A stretch of DNA of 64,000 bases from Gramella sp. MAR_2010_147 (GTDB taxonomy: Bacteria; Bacteroidota; Bacteroidia; Flavobacteriales; Flavobacteriaceae): NCBI RefSeq assembly GCF_900105135.1, contig NZ_LT629741.1:2638501-2702500 (forward strand), written 5' to 3'. This document shows, in pieces, positions 9,527 to 19,148 of this stretch (the stretch's first letter is position 1; each line of letters starts with the position of its first letter). A program made the translations under genes and the position numbers. The notes beneath the pieces are model-generated. The model was not told where the DNA came from. It searched no databases and saw only the letters and a list, made by a program, of their open reading frames with translations.

Positions 9527-10075
9527 TCAAATCACTCGCCTGGCCATGACAAAATTTTTATACCAATAAGTTTCTGATAATGAGGATATAATAACGCCTT
9601 TGGAGGTGGATGAATGTATAAAGTATATCCCGTCATCATCGATCTCTACCACAAGGCCTACATGATTTATTACTTTCCGGTTCTTATTAGTTTCAAAAAA
9701 GAGAAGATCCCCCACGTTAACTTCTTTTAGATATAGTCTTTTGCCTTCTAGTGACATGGCTCTGGAGGTTCTGGGGAGTGAAATTCCTTCTTCAAGAAAT
9801 GAAACATAGATAAGTCCTGAACAGTCCATTCCTTTTTTATCGGTACCGCCATATTTGTACTTTGTTCCTTCGAATTTTTTGGCAGTCCTTACCACTTTAT
9901 TAACGGTTTTGTCTTCAGATTCTACTGAAGGAGTACGGTCATATACCTGCGTAACTTTTTCAGTTCTACCTGCTTCTTTTTTTGTGGTAACCACTCGGGA
10001 ACGCGATGATCCACACGAAGCAAAAAGAAAGATACTGAATATCAAAATGCTCGATTTTAACAAAACTCTTCCCAT
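9527..10075 (-). CDS. NlpC/P60 (C40) cell-wall peptidase lipoprotein
   Basis: The 182-residue product starts with a lipoprotein signal peptide (SIFLFASC lipobox), so it should be anchored in a membrane facing the periplasm. The C-terminal NlpC/P60 domain has MDCSGLIYVSF (catalytic Cys about residue 85) and INHVGLVVE (catalytic His). Such enzymes cut gamma-D-Glu-diaminopimelate bonds in peptidoglycan peptides. The gene begins 7 bases after the lpxB stop and is followed 34 bases later by comEC, so it is part of the envelope operon. Confidence 0.9.
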   Translation of the reverse strand: MGRVLLKSSILIFSIFLFASCGSSRSRVVTTKKEAGRTEKVTQVYDRTPSVESEDKTVNKVVRTAKKFEGTKYKYGGTDKKGMDCSGLIYVSFLEEGISLPRTSRAMSLEGKRLYLKEVNVGDLLFFETNKNRKVINHVGLVVEIDDDGIYFIHSSTSKGVIISSLSETYWYKNFVMARRVI

Positions 10076-10082
10076 GATACTA

Positions 10083-11195
10083 TCATTTGATATTATTATA
10101 GATCAATTCTGCGGTTTTATTACTGGCGCCTCTGCCTCCCAGTTTTTTTTCAAGTTCAAAATAATCTTCAAAGATCCTTGCGCGATTGGATTCATCCAGA
10201 ATTTTATGTAATTCGGTTTTTAAATTTTTAGTATTAAAATCATTCTGGATCAATTCTTTTACCACCTCTCTATTCATGATGAGGTTCACAAGCGAAATAA
10301 AATCAAGATTAATGATTCTTTTCGCGATATGGTATGAAATAAAACTTCCCTTGTAGCACACAACTTCCGGCACCTTAAATAAGGCGGTTTCCAGCGTGGC
10401 AGTTCCAGAGGTAACTAACGCAGCATGGGAAATACTTAGTATATCGTAAGTCTTATTCATGATAAGACTAATATTGGATGTTTTAATAAAATGCTCGTAA
10501 AAATCTTTATCCTGACTAGGTGCACCGGCAATTACAAATTGATACTCTCTAAATTCCGAGGTCACACTGAGCATTACATTCAGCATTTTCTCAATTTCCT
10601 GTTTCCGGCTACCCGGGAGTAGTGCAATTACGGGGCGCTTGTCCAACCCGTTTTCTCTTTTAAAAGTTGTGATATCTACCTGGGGACGGCTGTCTATAGC
10701 ATCTAGTAATGGGTGCCCCACAAAATGAACAGGGAAATCGTGCTTTTTAGTGTAAAAATCCTTTTCAAAAGGGAGGATTACATACATCTCATCTACATCC
10801 CGTTTGATCTTTTTAATCCTGTTTTCTTTCCATGCCCAGATTTGCGGAGAGATATAATAATTGGTTCTGTAACCTTCTTTCTTTGCCCATTCGGCGATTC
10901 TCATATTGAAACCCGGATAATCTACAAAAATGATCACATCGGGATTATACGTTTCAATATCTTTCTTGCAGAATTTTATATTTCTGAAGATGGTTTTCAG
11001 GTTCATAATTACTTCAGAAAACCCCATAAAGGCTAATTCCTTGTAATGTTTTACCAGGATTCCACCCTGACTTTCCATTAGGTCGCCACCCCAAAACCTG
11101 AAATCTGCATTTTCGTCAACCTCTTTTAAAGCCTTCATTAAATTAGAAGCATGGAGATCTCCGGACGCTTCACCTGCAATGATATAATATTTCAT
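10083..11195 (-). CDS. lpxB: Lipid-A-disaccharide synthase
   Basis: The 370-residue GT19 glycosyltransferase joins UDP-2,3-diacylglucosamine and lipid X to form the lipid A disaccharide at the inner membrane. The start MKYYIIAGEASGDLHASN is the conserved LpxB N-terminus; an upstream in-frame codon at 11264 lies inside the preceding gene and is rejected. FWGGDLM, FVDYPGFNMRIA, ALLPGSRKQEIEKM and VTSGTATLETALF are typical LpxB blocks. It starts one base after the stop of the small membrane gene, suggesting translational coupling. Confidence 0.95.
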   Translation of the reverse strand: MKYYIIAGEASGDLHASNLMKALKEVDENADFRFWGGDLMESQGGILVKHYKELAFMGFSEVIMNLKTIFRNIKFCKKDIETYNPDVIIFVDYPGFNMRIAEWAKKEGYRTNYYISPQIWAWKENRIKKIKRDVDEMYVILPFEKDFYTKKHDFPVHFVGHPLLDAIDSRPQVDITTFKRENGLDKRPVIALLPGSRKQEIEKMLNVMLSVTSEFREYQFVIAGAPSQDKDFYEHFIKTSNISLIMNKTYDILSISHAALVTSGTATLETALFKVPEVVCYKGSFISYHIAKRIINLDFISLVNLIMNREVVKELIQNDFNTKNLKTELHKILDESNRARIFEDYFELEKKLGGRGASNKTAELIYNNIK

Positions 11196-11196
11196 T

Positions 11197-11478
11197 TTAA
11201 AAGAATTTGAAAATAGCGACGGCCACAGCAACACACACAGTTGCCAATAAAACCCCACGTGCATGATAGTTTTGTTTCTTCTTCAAAAAGACAAAAAATG
11301 GCAAAAAATTAAGAATGGCTCCCAAAGCTATTATTTTTCCTAAATAATCATTTTCAACGGCATTTTTCAATGTGGTATCTATTTCAGCATTAGAAAGAAG
11401 GGTGATATACAGCAGTACCCCTGCGATGTTGGCGGCAATCCCTGTTAAGAAACCAGTAAATACGTTCTGTTTAATCAT
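11197..11478 (-). CDS. Small three-helix membrane protein, function unknown
   Basis: A 93-residue protein with three hydrophobic segments (about residues 8-28, 48-64 and 74-92) split by short charged loops. I do not recognise a named family. It overlaps the 3' end of surE by 8 bases and stops one base before lpxB, so it is transcribed and probably translated together with both. The tight packing argues that it is a genuine gene. A role near the envelope is only implied by the neighbours. Confidence 0.75.
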   Translation of the reverse strand: MIKQNVFTGFLTGIAANIAGVLLYITLLSNAEIDTTLKNAVENDYLGKIIALGAILNFLPFFVFLKKKQNYHARGVLLATVCVAVAVAIFKFF

Positions 11479-12253
11479 TGAGAGACCAGCTGCTTAAATC
11501 TTTCATAAAGTGATGCGCGGTAAGATCAAACTGAACCGGGACCACAGAAACATAGCCATCTTCCAGTGCTTTTTCATCGGTGTCCTCCCCTTTGTCTTTA
11601 TTAACAAAAGTTCCGGTAAGCCAGTAGTATTCACGCCCCTGCGGATTTGTTCTCTTATCGAATTCTTCTTCCCAATGTGCGTTTGCCTGTCTGCAGACTT
11701 TGATTCCCTTAATATCAGCTTCTTTTAATTTTGGAATGTTTACATTAAGAACAACTCCTTTTGGAAGTCCGTTTTTGAGAACGTTGCGCGTAATGGTTTT
11801 AATGAATTTCCTTGTAGGTCCAAAATTGGCATTTAGGGAATAATCAAGTAAAGAGAAACCAATGGCGGGAATACCCTCTATGCCTGCTTCTACCGCAGCA
11901 CTCATGGTTCCTGAATATATAACATTAATAGACGAGTTAGAGCCGTGATTAATTCCGCTTACACAAAGATCTGGTTTTCTTTGAAGGATCTCCTGAGTGG
12001 CAATTTTCACGCAATCTGCGGGGGTGCCAGAGCAGCTATATTCTTTATGCTTATATGATTCCTTTATAGTGACCTGTTCACAAAAGAGGGTGTCACTTAT
12101 GGTAATTGCGTGACCCATTCCGCTTTGTGGACTATCTGGAGCAACCACGATCACATCACCCAGTTCTTTCATCACTTCTACAAGAGTTCTTATTCCCGGC
12201 GCAGTGATACCGTCATCATTAGTTACCAGGATAAGCGGTTTTTTCTTATTCAT
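11471..12253 (-). CDS. surE: 5'/3'-nucleotidase SurE
   Basis: The 260-residue product is a metal-dependent nucleoside monophosphate phosphatase of the survival protein E family. LVTNDDGITAPGI near the N-terminus gives the Asp-Asp metal ligands, VVAPDSPQSGMGHAIT and VSGINHGSN are the other conserved blocks, and SGTMSAAVEAG follows. It is the first gene of the minus-strand operon surE, small membrane gene, lpxB, C40 peptidase, comEC. Its ATG lies about 70 to 130 bases from the divergent protease gene, depending on the latter's start. Confidence 0.95.
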   Translation of the reverse strand: MNKKKPLILVTNDDGITAPGIRTLVEVMKELGDVIVVAPDSPQSGMGHAITISDTLFCEQVTIKESYKHKEYSCSGTPADCVKIATQEILQRKPDLCVSGINHGSNSSINVIYSGTMSAAVEAGIEGIPAIGFSLLDYSLNANFGPTRKFIKTITRNVLKNGLPKGVVLNVNIPKLKEADIKGIKVCRQANAHWEEEFDKRTNPQGREYYWLTGTFVNKDKGEDTDEKALEDGYVSVVPVQFDLTAHHFMKDLSSWSLND

Positions 12254-12380
12254 GCATCATTATTTGGTTCTGCTAAAATAAGAATTTAAATAAGGAAAGC
12301 TTATATTAGTACATTGACAAATTAGTGTGTGCGATTTAACTCATTGGCACAGTTTTTACTACAATAATAGTAACCAAACG

Positions 12381-14555
12381 ATGACGAAATTAAAACGAGT
12401 TATGAAAAGGAATTTTAAAATTTTAGCGGTTGTTCTCTTAATGGCCGCGGCTTCTTGTAGTTTTACTACCAAGAAGTTTGAAGACCCCAACAAAGATAAA
12501 CTACTTATAGACTTAATCACCTATGTTCTTAATCAGGGGCATTATGATGCAAAAGATATAAATGACAGTTTTTCAGCTAATGTCTTTGAAGACTATCTGG
12601 AAGGACTCGATCCATCCAAGCGTTTTTTCTACAAAAAAGATATTGAAGAATTTGATGCCTTTAAGCAAAAACTGGATGATCAGATTAAAAGCAAGAATAT
12701 AGATTTCTTTAATCTTACTTATGGTCGTTTAGGCGATCGAATGGAAGAGGCAAGATCACTTTATAAAGAAATTCTTTCAGAACCTTTTGATTTCACCGAG
12801 ACCGAAAAAATTAATACAGCATACGATAGTTTAGAGTATGCTTCTTCTAAGGAGGAAATGAGAAAGAGATGGAAAGAGCAACTAAAGTTCAATGCTTTAA
12901 TCACTTATCACGATCTAAAACAAGACGAGAAAAATAAGAAGAAAGATGATGAGTCTTATGAAATGAAGACCGATGTTGAACTTGAAAAAGAGGCGAGAGA
13001 AACTACACTTTCTAACATAGACAGATATTATGACTTTACTGATGATCTTGAAAGAGAAGATTATTTTTCAGTATATATCAATGCAATAGTGGAGGAATTT
13101 GATCCACACACATTCTATTTTGCCCCTCAGGAAAAGGATAGATTTGATATTGCAATGTCTGGAAAACTAGAGGGGATAGGAGCTCGTTTGATAAAGGACA
13201 GTGATAATATTACCATTACGGAGGTGATTTCCGGAGGTCCGGCCTGGAGAAGTGATGGAATTTCTGAAGGTGACGTGATCCTGAAGGTGAAACAGGAAGA
13301 TGAAAAAGAAGCGGTAAGCATTGTTGGAATGAGGCTTGACGATGCAGTAGATCTAATTAAAGGCCCTAAGGATACTAAGGTTACCCTTACCGTTCGTAAA
13401 AAAGTAATGGGTAATATTGAAGAAGTGGAGCTAACCCGGGATGTTATAGAAATTGAAGAGACCTATGCAAAGGCCTCTATGGTAGAGAAAGAGAATAGAA
13501 AATTTGGAGTGATTAACCTTCCAAAATTCTATTTTGATATGGAAGATTATAACAATAGAAACGCAGCTTCAGATATTAAAAAGGATATCATCAAATTGAA
13601 AGAAGAGGGAATGGAAGGCCTTGTACTGGATCTTCGAAACAATGGTGGTGGATCGCTAAAGACAGTTGTTGATATCGCCGGAATGTTTATTAAGGAAGGA
13701 CCTATTGTTCAGGTTAAATCTAACGGGCAGCGCAAGGAAGTGCTTAAAGATGAAGATCCTCAGGTACTTTGGGATGGCCCACTTGTGATCCTGGTAAATG
13801 AACTTTCAGCTTCAGCTTCAGAAATTCTAGCGGCGGCAATGCAGGATTATAAAAGAGCGATCATTATTGGTAGCAAACAAACCTATGGTAAAGGAACTGT
13901 TCAAAATGTGATAGACCTTAACAGATGGCTTAGAAATAATGATATGGGAGATATGGGTGCCCTTAAGATCACTACTCAAAAATTCTATCGTGTAAATGGA
14001 GGTTCAACTCAGTTGGAAGGTGTTAAGAGTGATGTTGTAGTACCAGACAGGTACAGCTTTGTTGATATAGGAGAGAAAGATCAGGAAAATCCACTTCCAT
14101 GGGATAAGATCGATGCTGCGAAATATGATATCTGGAATGGATATGTTGGGTATGACGAAGCCATAAGTGCTAGCAAAAAGAGGATGGATTCAAATAATCA
14201 GCTTCAATTAATTGAAGAAAATGCTAAATGGGTAAAAGATCAGAGTGAAGATAGAAGCTACTCTTTAAATTATACAGATTACGCTCAGGAAGCTGAACAA
14301 AATAAAGAAATGGCCAAGCAGTTTGATGCGATTAAGGACTATAAAACCAATCTTACTTATAACTCGCTTCCTTACGAAGAGGAATTGTTTACAACAGATA
14401 CTATTCTAAAGGAAAAGAGACAAAGATGGCATGAGAGTCTTAGTAAAGATGTGTATATTGAAGAGGCCATTAATGTACTTTCAGATATGAAAATGAATAA
14501 CATTACAAGAAATAAACTTGCCGATGTTAATGGGAAAAAGAAAGTGAAGAATTAA
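12381..14555 (+). CDS. Carboxy-terminal (tail-specific) S41 protease, lipoprotein
   Basis: The product (about 724 residues) is a Prc/CtpA-type periplasmic protease. An N-terminal lipobox (MAAASC) marks a lipoprotein. The order is an N-terminal helical region, a PDZ domain (about residues 255-340) and the S41 domain with LDLRNNGGG, ELSASASEILAAA (likely catalytic Ser478) and YGKGTVQ (Lys504), then the DUF3340-like C-terminal part of Prc proteins. A codon at 12402 is an equally good start that gives a more compact signal peptide; the 12327 codon is less likely. A strong terminator follows. Confidence 0.92.
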   Translation: MTKLKRVMKRNFKILAVVLLMAAASCSFTTKKFEDPNKDKLLIDLITYVLNQGHYDAKDINDSFSANVFEDYLEGLDPSKRFFYKKDIEEFDAFKQKLDDQIKSKNIDFFNLTYGRLGDRMEEARSLYKEILSEPFDFTETEKINTAYDSLEYASSKEEMRKRWKEQLKFNALITYHDLKQDEKNKKKDDESYEMKTDVELEKEARETTLSNIDRYYDFTDDLEREDYFSVYINAIVEEFDPHTFYFAPQEKDRFDIAMSGKLEGIGARLIKDSDNITITEVISGGPAWRSDGISEGDVILKVKQEDEKEAVSIVGMRLDDAVDLIKGPKDTKVTLTVRKKVMGNIEEVELTRDVIEIEETYAKASMVEKENRKFGVINLPKFYFDMEDYNNRNAASDIKKDIIKLKEEGMEGLVLDLRNNGGGSLKTVVDIAGMFIKEGPIVQVKSNGQRKEVLKDEDPQVLWDGPLVILVNELSASASEILAAAMQDYKRAIIIGSKQTYGKGTVQNVIDLNRWLRNNDMGDMGALKITTQKFYRVNGGSTQLEGVKSDVVVPDRYSFVDIGEKDQENPLPWDKIDAAKYDIWNGYVGYDEAISASKKRMDSNNQLQLIEENAKWVKDQSEDRSYSLNYTDYAQEAEQNKEMAKQFDAIKDYKTNLTYNSLPYEEELFTTDTILKEKRQRWHESLSKDVYIEEAINVLSDMKMNNITRNKLADVNGKKKVKN

Positions 14556-14574
14556 GAATGATCTTATAGAACAA

Positions 14575-14603
14575 AAACCCGGAAGTTGTTTCCGGGTTTT
14601 TTT
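14575..14603 (+). terminator. Strong terminator after the S41 protease gene
   Basis: Perfect 10-bp arms AAACCCGGAA (14575-14584) and TTCCGGGTTT (14590-14599) with a 5-base loop, followed by a T-run. The A-run before it would also let it work on the convergent rodA transcript. Confidence 0.9.
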
Positions 14604-14615
14604 ATGCTTTAAAAT

Positions 14616-14693
14616 ATGAAAAGAAAATATATCTATCCGGTACTAATTTTAATAGTAGCAGCTATTTTATTGATGGTAGACAAGTGTTCTTAG
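14616..14693 (+). CDS. Possible 25-residue membrane peptide
   Basis: An ATG-started ORF encodes MKRKYIYPVLILIVAAILLM then VDKCS: a positive N-terminus, one hydrophobic helix and a Cys near the end. It sits in the 91 bases between the protease terminator and the convergent rodA stop and ends one base before the latter. No promoter is evident and nothing else supports it, so it may be chance. The composition is like real single-pass micropeptides. Confidence 0.25.
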   Translation: MKRKYIYPVLILIVAAILLMVDKCS

Positions 14694-14694
14694 C

Positions 14695-15945
14695 CTAATA
14701 AGAAAGCCTGTCAGAATCTAATTTAATAAAGATGAATAGCAAGATGGTGAATCCCCAAAGCCCGGAACCTCCATAGCTGAAAAACGGTAGTGGAATCCCT
14801 ACGGTTGGAAACACTCCAATTACCATCCCAATGTTTACCAGGAAATGTATAAAGAGAATTCCTATAACAGAATATCCATAAATTCTGTAAAACTGGTTTC
14901 GTTGCCTTTCAGCAAGAATTAGAAGTCTTAGCAATAGTAAAACGAACAGGATTACAACCATGGCGCTTCCTAAGAAACCCCATTCTTCACCCACGGTACT
15001 AAAAATATAATCGGTATGCTGTTCAGGGACAAAATGACCTTTAGTTTGCGTGCCTTCGGTCCAGCCTTTTCCCAACCAACCACCACTACCAATTGCAATT
15101 TCACTTTGGTTGGTGTTATAGCCAATACCTCTGGAATCTACTTCTTTTCCAAGAACAATATTAAACCTGTCTCTGTGCCGTTGTTCAAAAACATTTTCAA
15201 AAATGTAATTTACAGAGAAGCTTAATCCTATAGAAATAGCAGCAAACAGCGTGACTAGAATTCTTCCAGGGCGTTTTTTTCGTTTCCTGAAAAACATAAG
15301 CAAGCCTAAGGCAAGAACAGTTATGCTAACCCAAACAGGTCCAATAATAAGGGTAAGAATGAATACTGCTACCGCAGACAATCCCGTGACTAAATAAAAG
15401 CCTGATAGCCCTTCTCTGTATAGAGGAAAAAAGAAAGCCGCGTATACCAATGCACTGCCGGGATCGGGTTGTGGAACTATCAATAAAGCCGGAATTGCTA
15501 TAATTATAAAAGCTTTTACCTGATGGCTAAGTTGCCTGATATTGGTTTGAATATCACTTAGGTATTTCGAAAGGGCCAGTGCTGTGGCAAATTTGGCAAA
15601 TTCAGAGGGTTGTAATCCAAAACTTCCAAAAGAATACCAGGAGGTAGCGCCTGAAATTGTTTTCCCGAAAACAAATAATCCTGCGAGGGACAGTAATGAT
15701 ACTATATAGATGATACTGGAAAAACGCTGGTAAAATTTAGCTTCTACGGAAAGAACGATAATAATAAGAAAGATGCTAAGACCTATAAAAAGTGCCTGTT
15801 TCCCGTATGGCTGATCTAAATCAAAGAAAGATCCCGAAGTACTTCCTAAAGAAGCAGAATAAATATTTGTCCAGCCAAAACAGATTAAAATTAAGTAGAT
15901 AAAAATGCTTATCCAGTCAAATCCTGCTGCGCTGCTTTTACTCAT
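14695..15945 (-). CDS. rodA: Rod-shape SEDS peptidoglycan polymerase RodA
   Basis: A 416-residue SEDS-family inner-membrane glycosyltransferase that polymerises lipid II for side-wall growth with its PBP2 partner. About ten hydrophobic helices are seen, with the conserved LQPSEFAKFATALALSKYL, PDPGSAL, and GIPLPFFSYGGSG blocks. Its ATG directly follows the stop of the PBP2 gene, the usual rodA-mrdA pairing. It is the last gene of the mre operon. Confidence 0.95.
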   Translation of the reverse strand: MSKSSAAGFDWISIFIYLILICFGWTNIYSASLGSTSGSFFDLDQPYGKQALFIGLSIFLIIIVLSVEAKFYQRFSSIIYIVSLLSLAGLFVFGKTISGATSWYSFGSFGLQPSEFAKFATALALSKYLSDIQTNIRQLSHQVKAFIIIAIPALLIVPQPDPGSALVYAAFFFPLYREGLSGFYLVTGLSAVAVFILTLIIGPVWVSITVLALGLLMFFRKRKKRPGRILVTLFAAISIGLSFSVNYIFENVFEQRHRDRFNIVLGKEVDSRGIGYNTNQSEIAIGSGGWLGKGWTEGTQTKGHFVPEQHTDYIFSTVGEEWGFLGSAMVVILFVLLLLRLLILAERQRNQFYRIYGYSVIGILFIHFLVNIGMVIGVFPTVGIPLPFFSYGGSGLWGFTILLFIFIKLDSDRLSY

Positions 15946-17814
15946 TTATTGATTAATTCTGAAAGGTTCTCCACTAAGGGGTTTCGCGTACTCATCCTGA
16001 AGGCTATGGCTAAGTATCCAGTCTTCCATGTCTGTTCTGGTGATGGTGCCTTTTATGTATTTTTCGATCATTAAACTGGCAATTCTACCGGCATAACGTC
16101 CTCCCCAGTATCCATTTTCAACAAAAACAGCAATGGCGATCTTGGGATTTTCTACGGGAGCGAAGGCTACGAATATAGAATGATCTGTTAACTGTACTCT
16201 TTTTCCTCCAATTTTAGTGAAATTTTCAGCGGTACCGGTTTTTCCGGCAATTTCAATATCAGGGATTCGTAACGCAGATGCAGTTCCACTTTTATAAACC
16301 TCGTGCATGCCTTCTACCACGGGATCAAAGTGCCTGGTTTCAATAGAGGTGAAATTCTTTTTAGTGAATTTTTCTTCTTTGATGGGCTGTCCGTTCACTT
16401 CCTTAAGGATGTGCGGGGTATAGTACCAGCCTTTATTCCCTATGGTTGCAGCCATATTCGCTAATTGAATTGGCGTCATTAGAACTTCTCCCTGACCAAT
16501 CGCATTAGAAATAGTAGCTGTTGCGTACCATTTATAGGTAGGATAATCATAGATTTGATTATAGTATTTAGCGTCCGGTATCTTTCCGGGCCTGCCTGTC
16601 TCAAGATCAGATCCTAAAAAGTTTCCTAATCCAAAACTCTCCAGGTGAGCGTTCCAGGTGTCCATACCTTCCTGAGGTGTAGGATATTTTTCAATAATCC
16701 GGCGATATACATTGGCAAAATAAGCATTGCAGGATTGTGCAATTCCCGGAATCATATCAAGCGGACTCCTATGGGCATGGCAACCTAGTTTTCTTCCTCT
16801 TCCGTAGGTGTAACCATGATTACAGGAGAACTTGTCATTAGTGTCTACCACGCCTTCCTGAAGACCAATTAAGGCATTTAAAGTTTTAAAAGGAGAACCA
16901 GGAGGATATTCAGCAAGAAGGCCCCTGTCATATAATGGTCTTGCGATAGTATCGTAATATAATTCGGTGAAATTAGGAGAACGTTGACGACCTACTAGTT
17001 TGGCAGGATCGTAAGTAGGAGCAGTAATAAGAGCAAGAATTTCACCACTACCAGGTTCCAGGGCTACGATACCACCTCTTTTATCTTTCATTAATCTTTT
17101 GCCATAATCCTGTAATGCAGCGTCAATAGTAATGGTTATATCTTTTCCCTTTTCAGGAAGTGTGTCATAAATCCCTTCTTTATAAGCTCCAATATCCCGG
17201 TTGAACCTGTCTTTTTGAATGTATTTCACACCCTTTACTCCACGGAGCAATTCTTCATAATAACTTTCAACTCCCGCACGGCCTATAAGATCACCAGATA
17301 TATAATATGGATTTTCATTTACCTTTTTCTGGTTCACTTCTGCGATGTAACCAAGAACATTGGCACTATGATCCACCTGGTAATCCCTCAAAGATCTTTT
17401 CTGAATATAAAAGCCTTCATAATTTCTCATTTTCTCCTGGAGAATGGCGTACTCACTTTTTGTGAGCTGCGGAATCACTACCGAAGGTAACATTGGAGAA
17501 TAAATACGGGCTTTATCAAGTTTTTTTTCTAAATCTTCCCTGGAAAGATTAAGAATATTGCAAAATTCAGTAGTATCAAAAGGCTTTAAGTTTCGGGGAA
17601 TTACCATCACATCATAAGATGGTTGGTTAGAAACCATCAACTCGCCATCTCTATCATAAATATAACCTCGTTGAGGATAATCATAGATCACTTTAATGGC
17701 GTTATCCTGTGAACGAATAGCCAATGAAGTGTCTACTATCTGCAGGTAAAATAATCTTCCAATAAAGATAATACCTGTAGTTAAAATCGTTATGTATAGC
17801 AGAACTTTTCTCAT
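15946..17814 (-). CDS. mrdA: Penicillin-binding protein 2 (transpeptidase)
   Basis: The 622-residue product has one N-terminal membrane helix, a PBP dimerisation domain and a C-terminal transpeptidase domain. The active site motifs are GSPFK (nucleophile Ser307, Lys310), SCN in AQSCNAYFANV, and GKTGTAEN. It crosslinks the glycan made by RodA during elongation. The SxxK box reads SPFK rather than the more common STFK, a substitution that does not touch catalytic residues. It overlaps mreD by four bases (ATGA) and abuts rodA. Confidence 0.95.
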   Translation of the reverse strand: MRKVLLYITILTTGIIFIGRLFYLQIVDTSLAIRSQDNAIKVIYDYPQRGYIYDRDGELMVSNQPSYDVMVIPRNLKPFDTTEFCNILNLSREDLEKKLDKARIYSPMLPSVVIPQLTKSEYAILQEKMRNYEGFYIQKRSLRDYQVDHSANVLGYIAEVNQKKVNENPYYISGDLIGRAGVESYYEELLRGVKGVKYIQKDRFNRDIGAYKEGIYDTLPEKGKDITITIDAALQDYGKRLMKDKRGGIVALEPGSGEILALITAPTYDPAKLVGRQRSPNFTELYYDTIARPLYDRGLLAEYPPGSPFKTLNALIGLQEGVVDTNDKFSCNHGYTYGRGRKLGCHAHRSPLDMIPGIAQSCNAYFANVYRRIIEKYPTPQEGMDTWNAHLESFGLGNFLGSDLETGRPGKIPDAKYYNQIYDYPTYKWYATATISNAIGQGEVLMTPIQLANMAATIGNKGWYYTPHILKEVNGQPIKEEKFTKKNFTSIETRHFDPVVEGMHEVYKSGTASALRIPDIEIAGKTGTAENFTKIGGKRVQLTDHSIFVAFAPVENPKIAIAVFVENGYWGGRYAGRIASLMIEKYIKGTITRTDMEDWILSHSLQDEYAKPLSGEPFRINQ

Positions 17815-18317
17815 CGATATTTCTTGCTGAAAAGACTAAGGCTTAAAAGTGTTAGGATCACTGTGAATATACTGGAAAATAATGTTTTTTTCAGTATTAG
17901 AAGTATATGATTTAGACTGAACATTTCCAAGGAAAATAATACGAAATGATGTATAAGAACCATCAGGAAAATATAACTTAGTTTGGATCCAAATGGGGTG
18001 TTTGCCAGCCTGATATTTTGATGATCATAGCTTATCCCGAAAGAAAATCTCAGTAAATTGGGTCTTACAAATGCGGCTACGAGACAGGCTGCAGCATTAA
18101 TTCCCCCGCTGTCTTCAAAAACATCTATGCTAATTCCCAAAAGAAAGGAGAGAAAAAGAAATAAACTTTGATTTCCGGTAAACGGATACAGAAGTATAAA
18201 CAGCACATATAAATATGGATTGATATATCCCGAAAAATTGATATTATTCAATACCAGTACTTGTAGAAATACAAGAATTATAAAACGGGTGATATTTGAA
18301 AATAGCTTACTGTCCAT
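17811..18317 (-). CDS. mreD: Rod-shape-determining protein MreD
   Basis: A 168-residue inner-membrane protein with about five hydrophobic helices, including GISIDVFEDSGGINAAACLVAAF, here cited only by its core SIDVFEDSGGINAAA, which is the conserved MreD region. It links MreC to the RodA/PBP2 synthase in the elongasome. It overlaps mreC by 11 bases and mrdA by 4, so translation is likely coupled. The sequence alone is weakly conserved; position in the mre operon makes the call firm. Confidence 0.9.
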   Translation of the reverse strand: MDSKLFSNITRFIILVFLQVLVLNNINFSGYINPYLYVLFILLYPFTGNQSLFLFLSFLLGISIDVFEDSGGINAAACLVAAFVRPNLLRFSFGISYDHQNIRLANTPFGSKLSYIFLMVLIHHFVLFSLEMFSLNHILLILKKTLFSSIFTVILTLLSLSLFSKKYR

Positions 18318-19134
18318 TGCTCGGTTCCTCTAATGCCTCTACCGCATCTCTATTTATATTTTCAATTACATAAACATACCCGATATTGGTCATATCGTTA
18401 AACAGCTTTATGTTGATGGTATAATAACTTTGAGTTTGATCCAGCTTGAAATCTTCAATACTTCCAATGGGAAGACCTTTTGGGAAGATCAACGAACGGC
18501 CGCCAGTGATTATTGTATCTCCCTTTTTTAACGGTGCCTGCCTGGGGACATCTATTAATTGTACGATATTAGGGTCTTTTCCATCCCATACAAGGCTACC
18601 AAAGTGATTGGTCTGGCTTAACTGTGCATTAATCCTTGACCTGCTGTTTAAAATAGAGATCACTCTGGAATATTCATTATTTACTCTGTCTACGATTCCA
18701 ACGATTCCCTGACTTGTGATAACACCATATTCCTGTTGGATCCCGGAATTTTCTCCCCGGTTAAGAGTGAGATAATTATCGATCTTTGCAAAGTTATTGT
18801 TGATTACCCTCGCGGTTCTAAACAAATAATCTCCTTCAAATGAGGTACTGTCTAATTGTTTTTCAACAGAAATGCTATCGTTGATATTAGAGATAATATT
18901 TCTTAGCTTATTATTCTCTTCCAGAAGCCTTTCATTGTATTCGTCAAGGTGGAGGTAAGTATTGATATTGTTAGACCATGAATAGATCCCTCCGGTCACG
19001 AAATTTGCAGAACTTATAAACCGGCTTTTTTGAAAAGCATGATTCTGAATGGTTAGGAAAATAGATACAGCAAGCAGGATTAAGAATAATATAGAATTCT
19101 TATTCCTAATAAGAAAATTGAAAATCTGCTGCAT
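18307..19134 (-). CDS. mreC: Rod-shape-determining protein MreC
   Basis: The 275-residue product has an N-terminal membrane helix (about residues 13-28), a coiled-coil segment rich in Glu, Asn and Leu (about 65-90) and the two beta domains of periplasmic MreC, including GVITSQGIVGIVDRVN and DTIITGGRSLIFPKGLPIG. It forms the periplasmic part of the elongasome and contacts PBP2. It starts 14 bases after mreB and overlaps mreD. Confidence 0.95.
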   Translation of the reverse strand: MQQIFNFLIRNKNSILFLILLAVSIFLTIQNHAFQKSRFISSANFVTGGIYSWSNNINTYLHLDEYNERLLEENNKLRNIISNINDSISVEKQLDSTSFEGDYLFRTARVINNNFAKIDNYLTLNRGENSGIQQEYGVITSQGIVGIVDRVNNEYSRVISILNSRSRINAQLSQTNHFGSLVWDGKDPNIVQLIDVPRQAPLKKGDTIITGGRSLIFPKGLPIGSIEDFKLDQTQSYYTINIKLFNDMTNIGYVYVIENINRDAVEALEEPSNGQ

Positions 19135-19148
19135 AAATTAAGCTTCTC

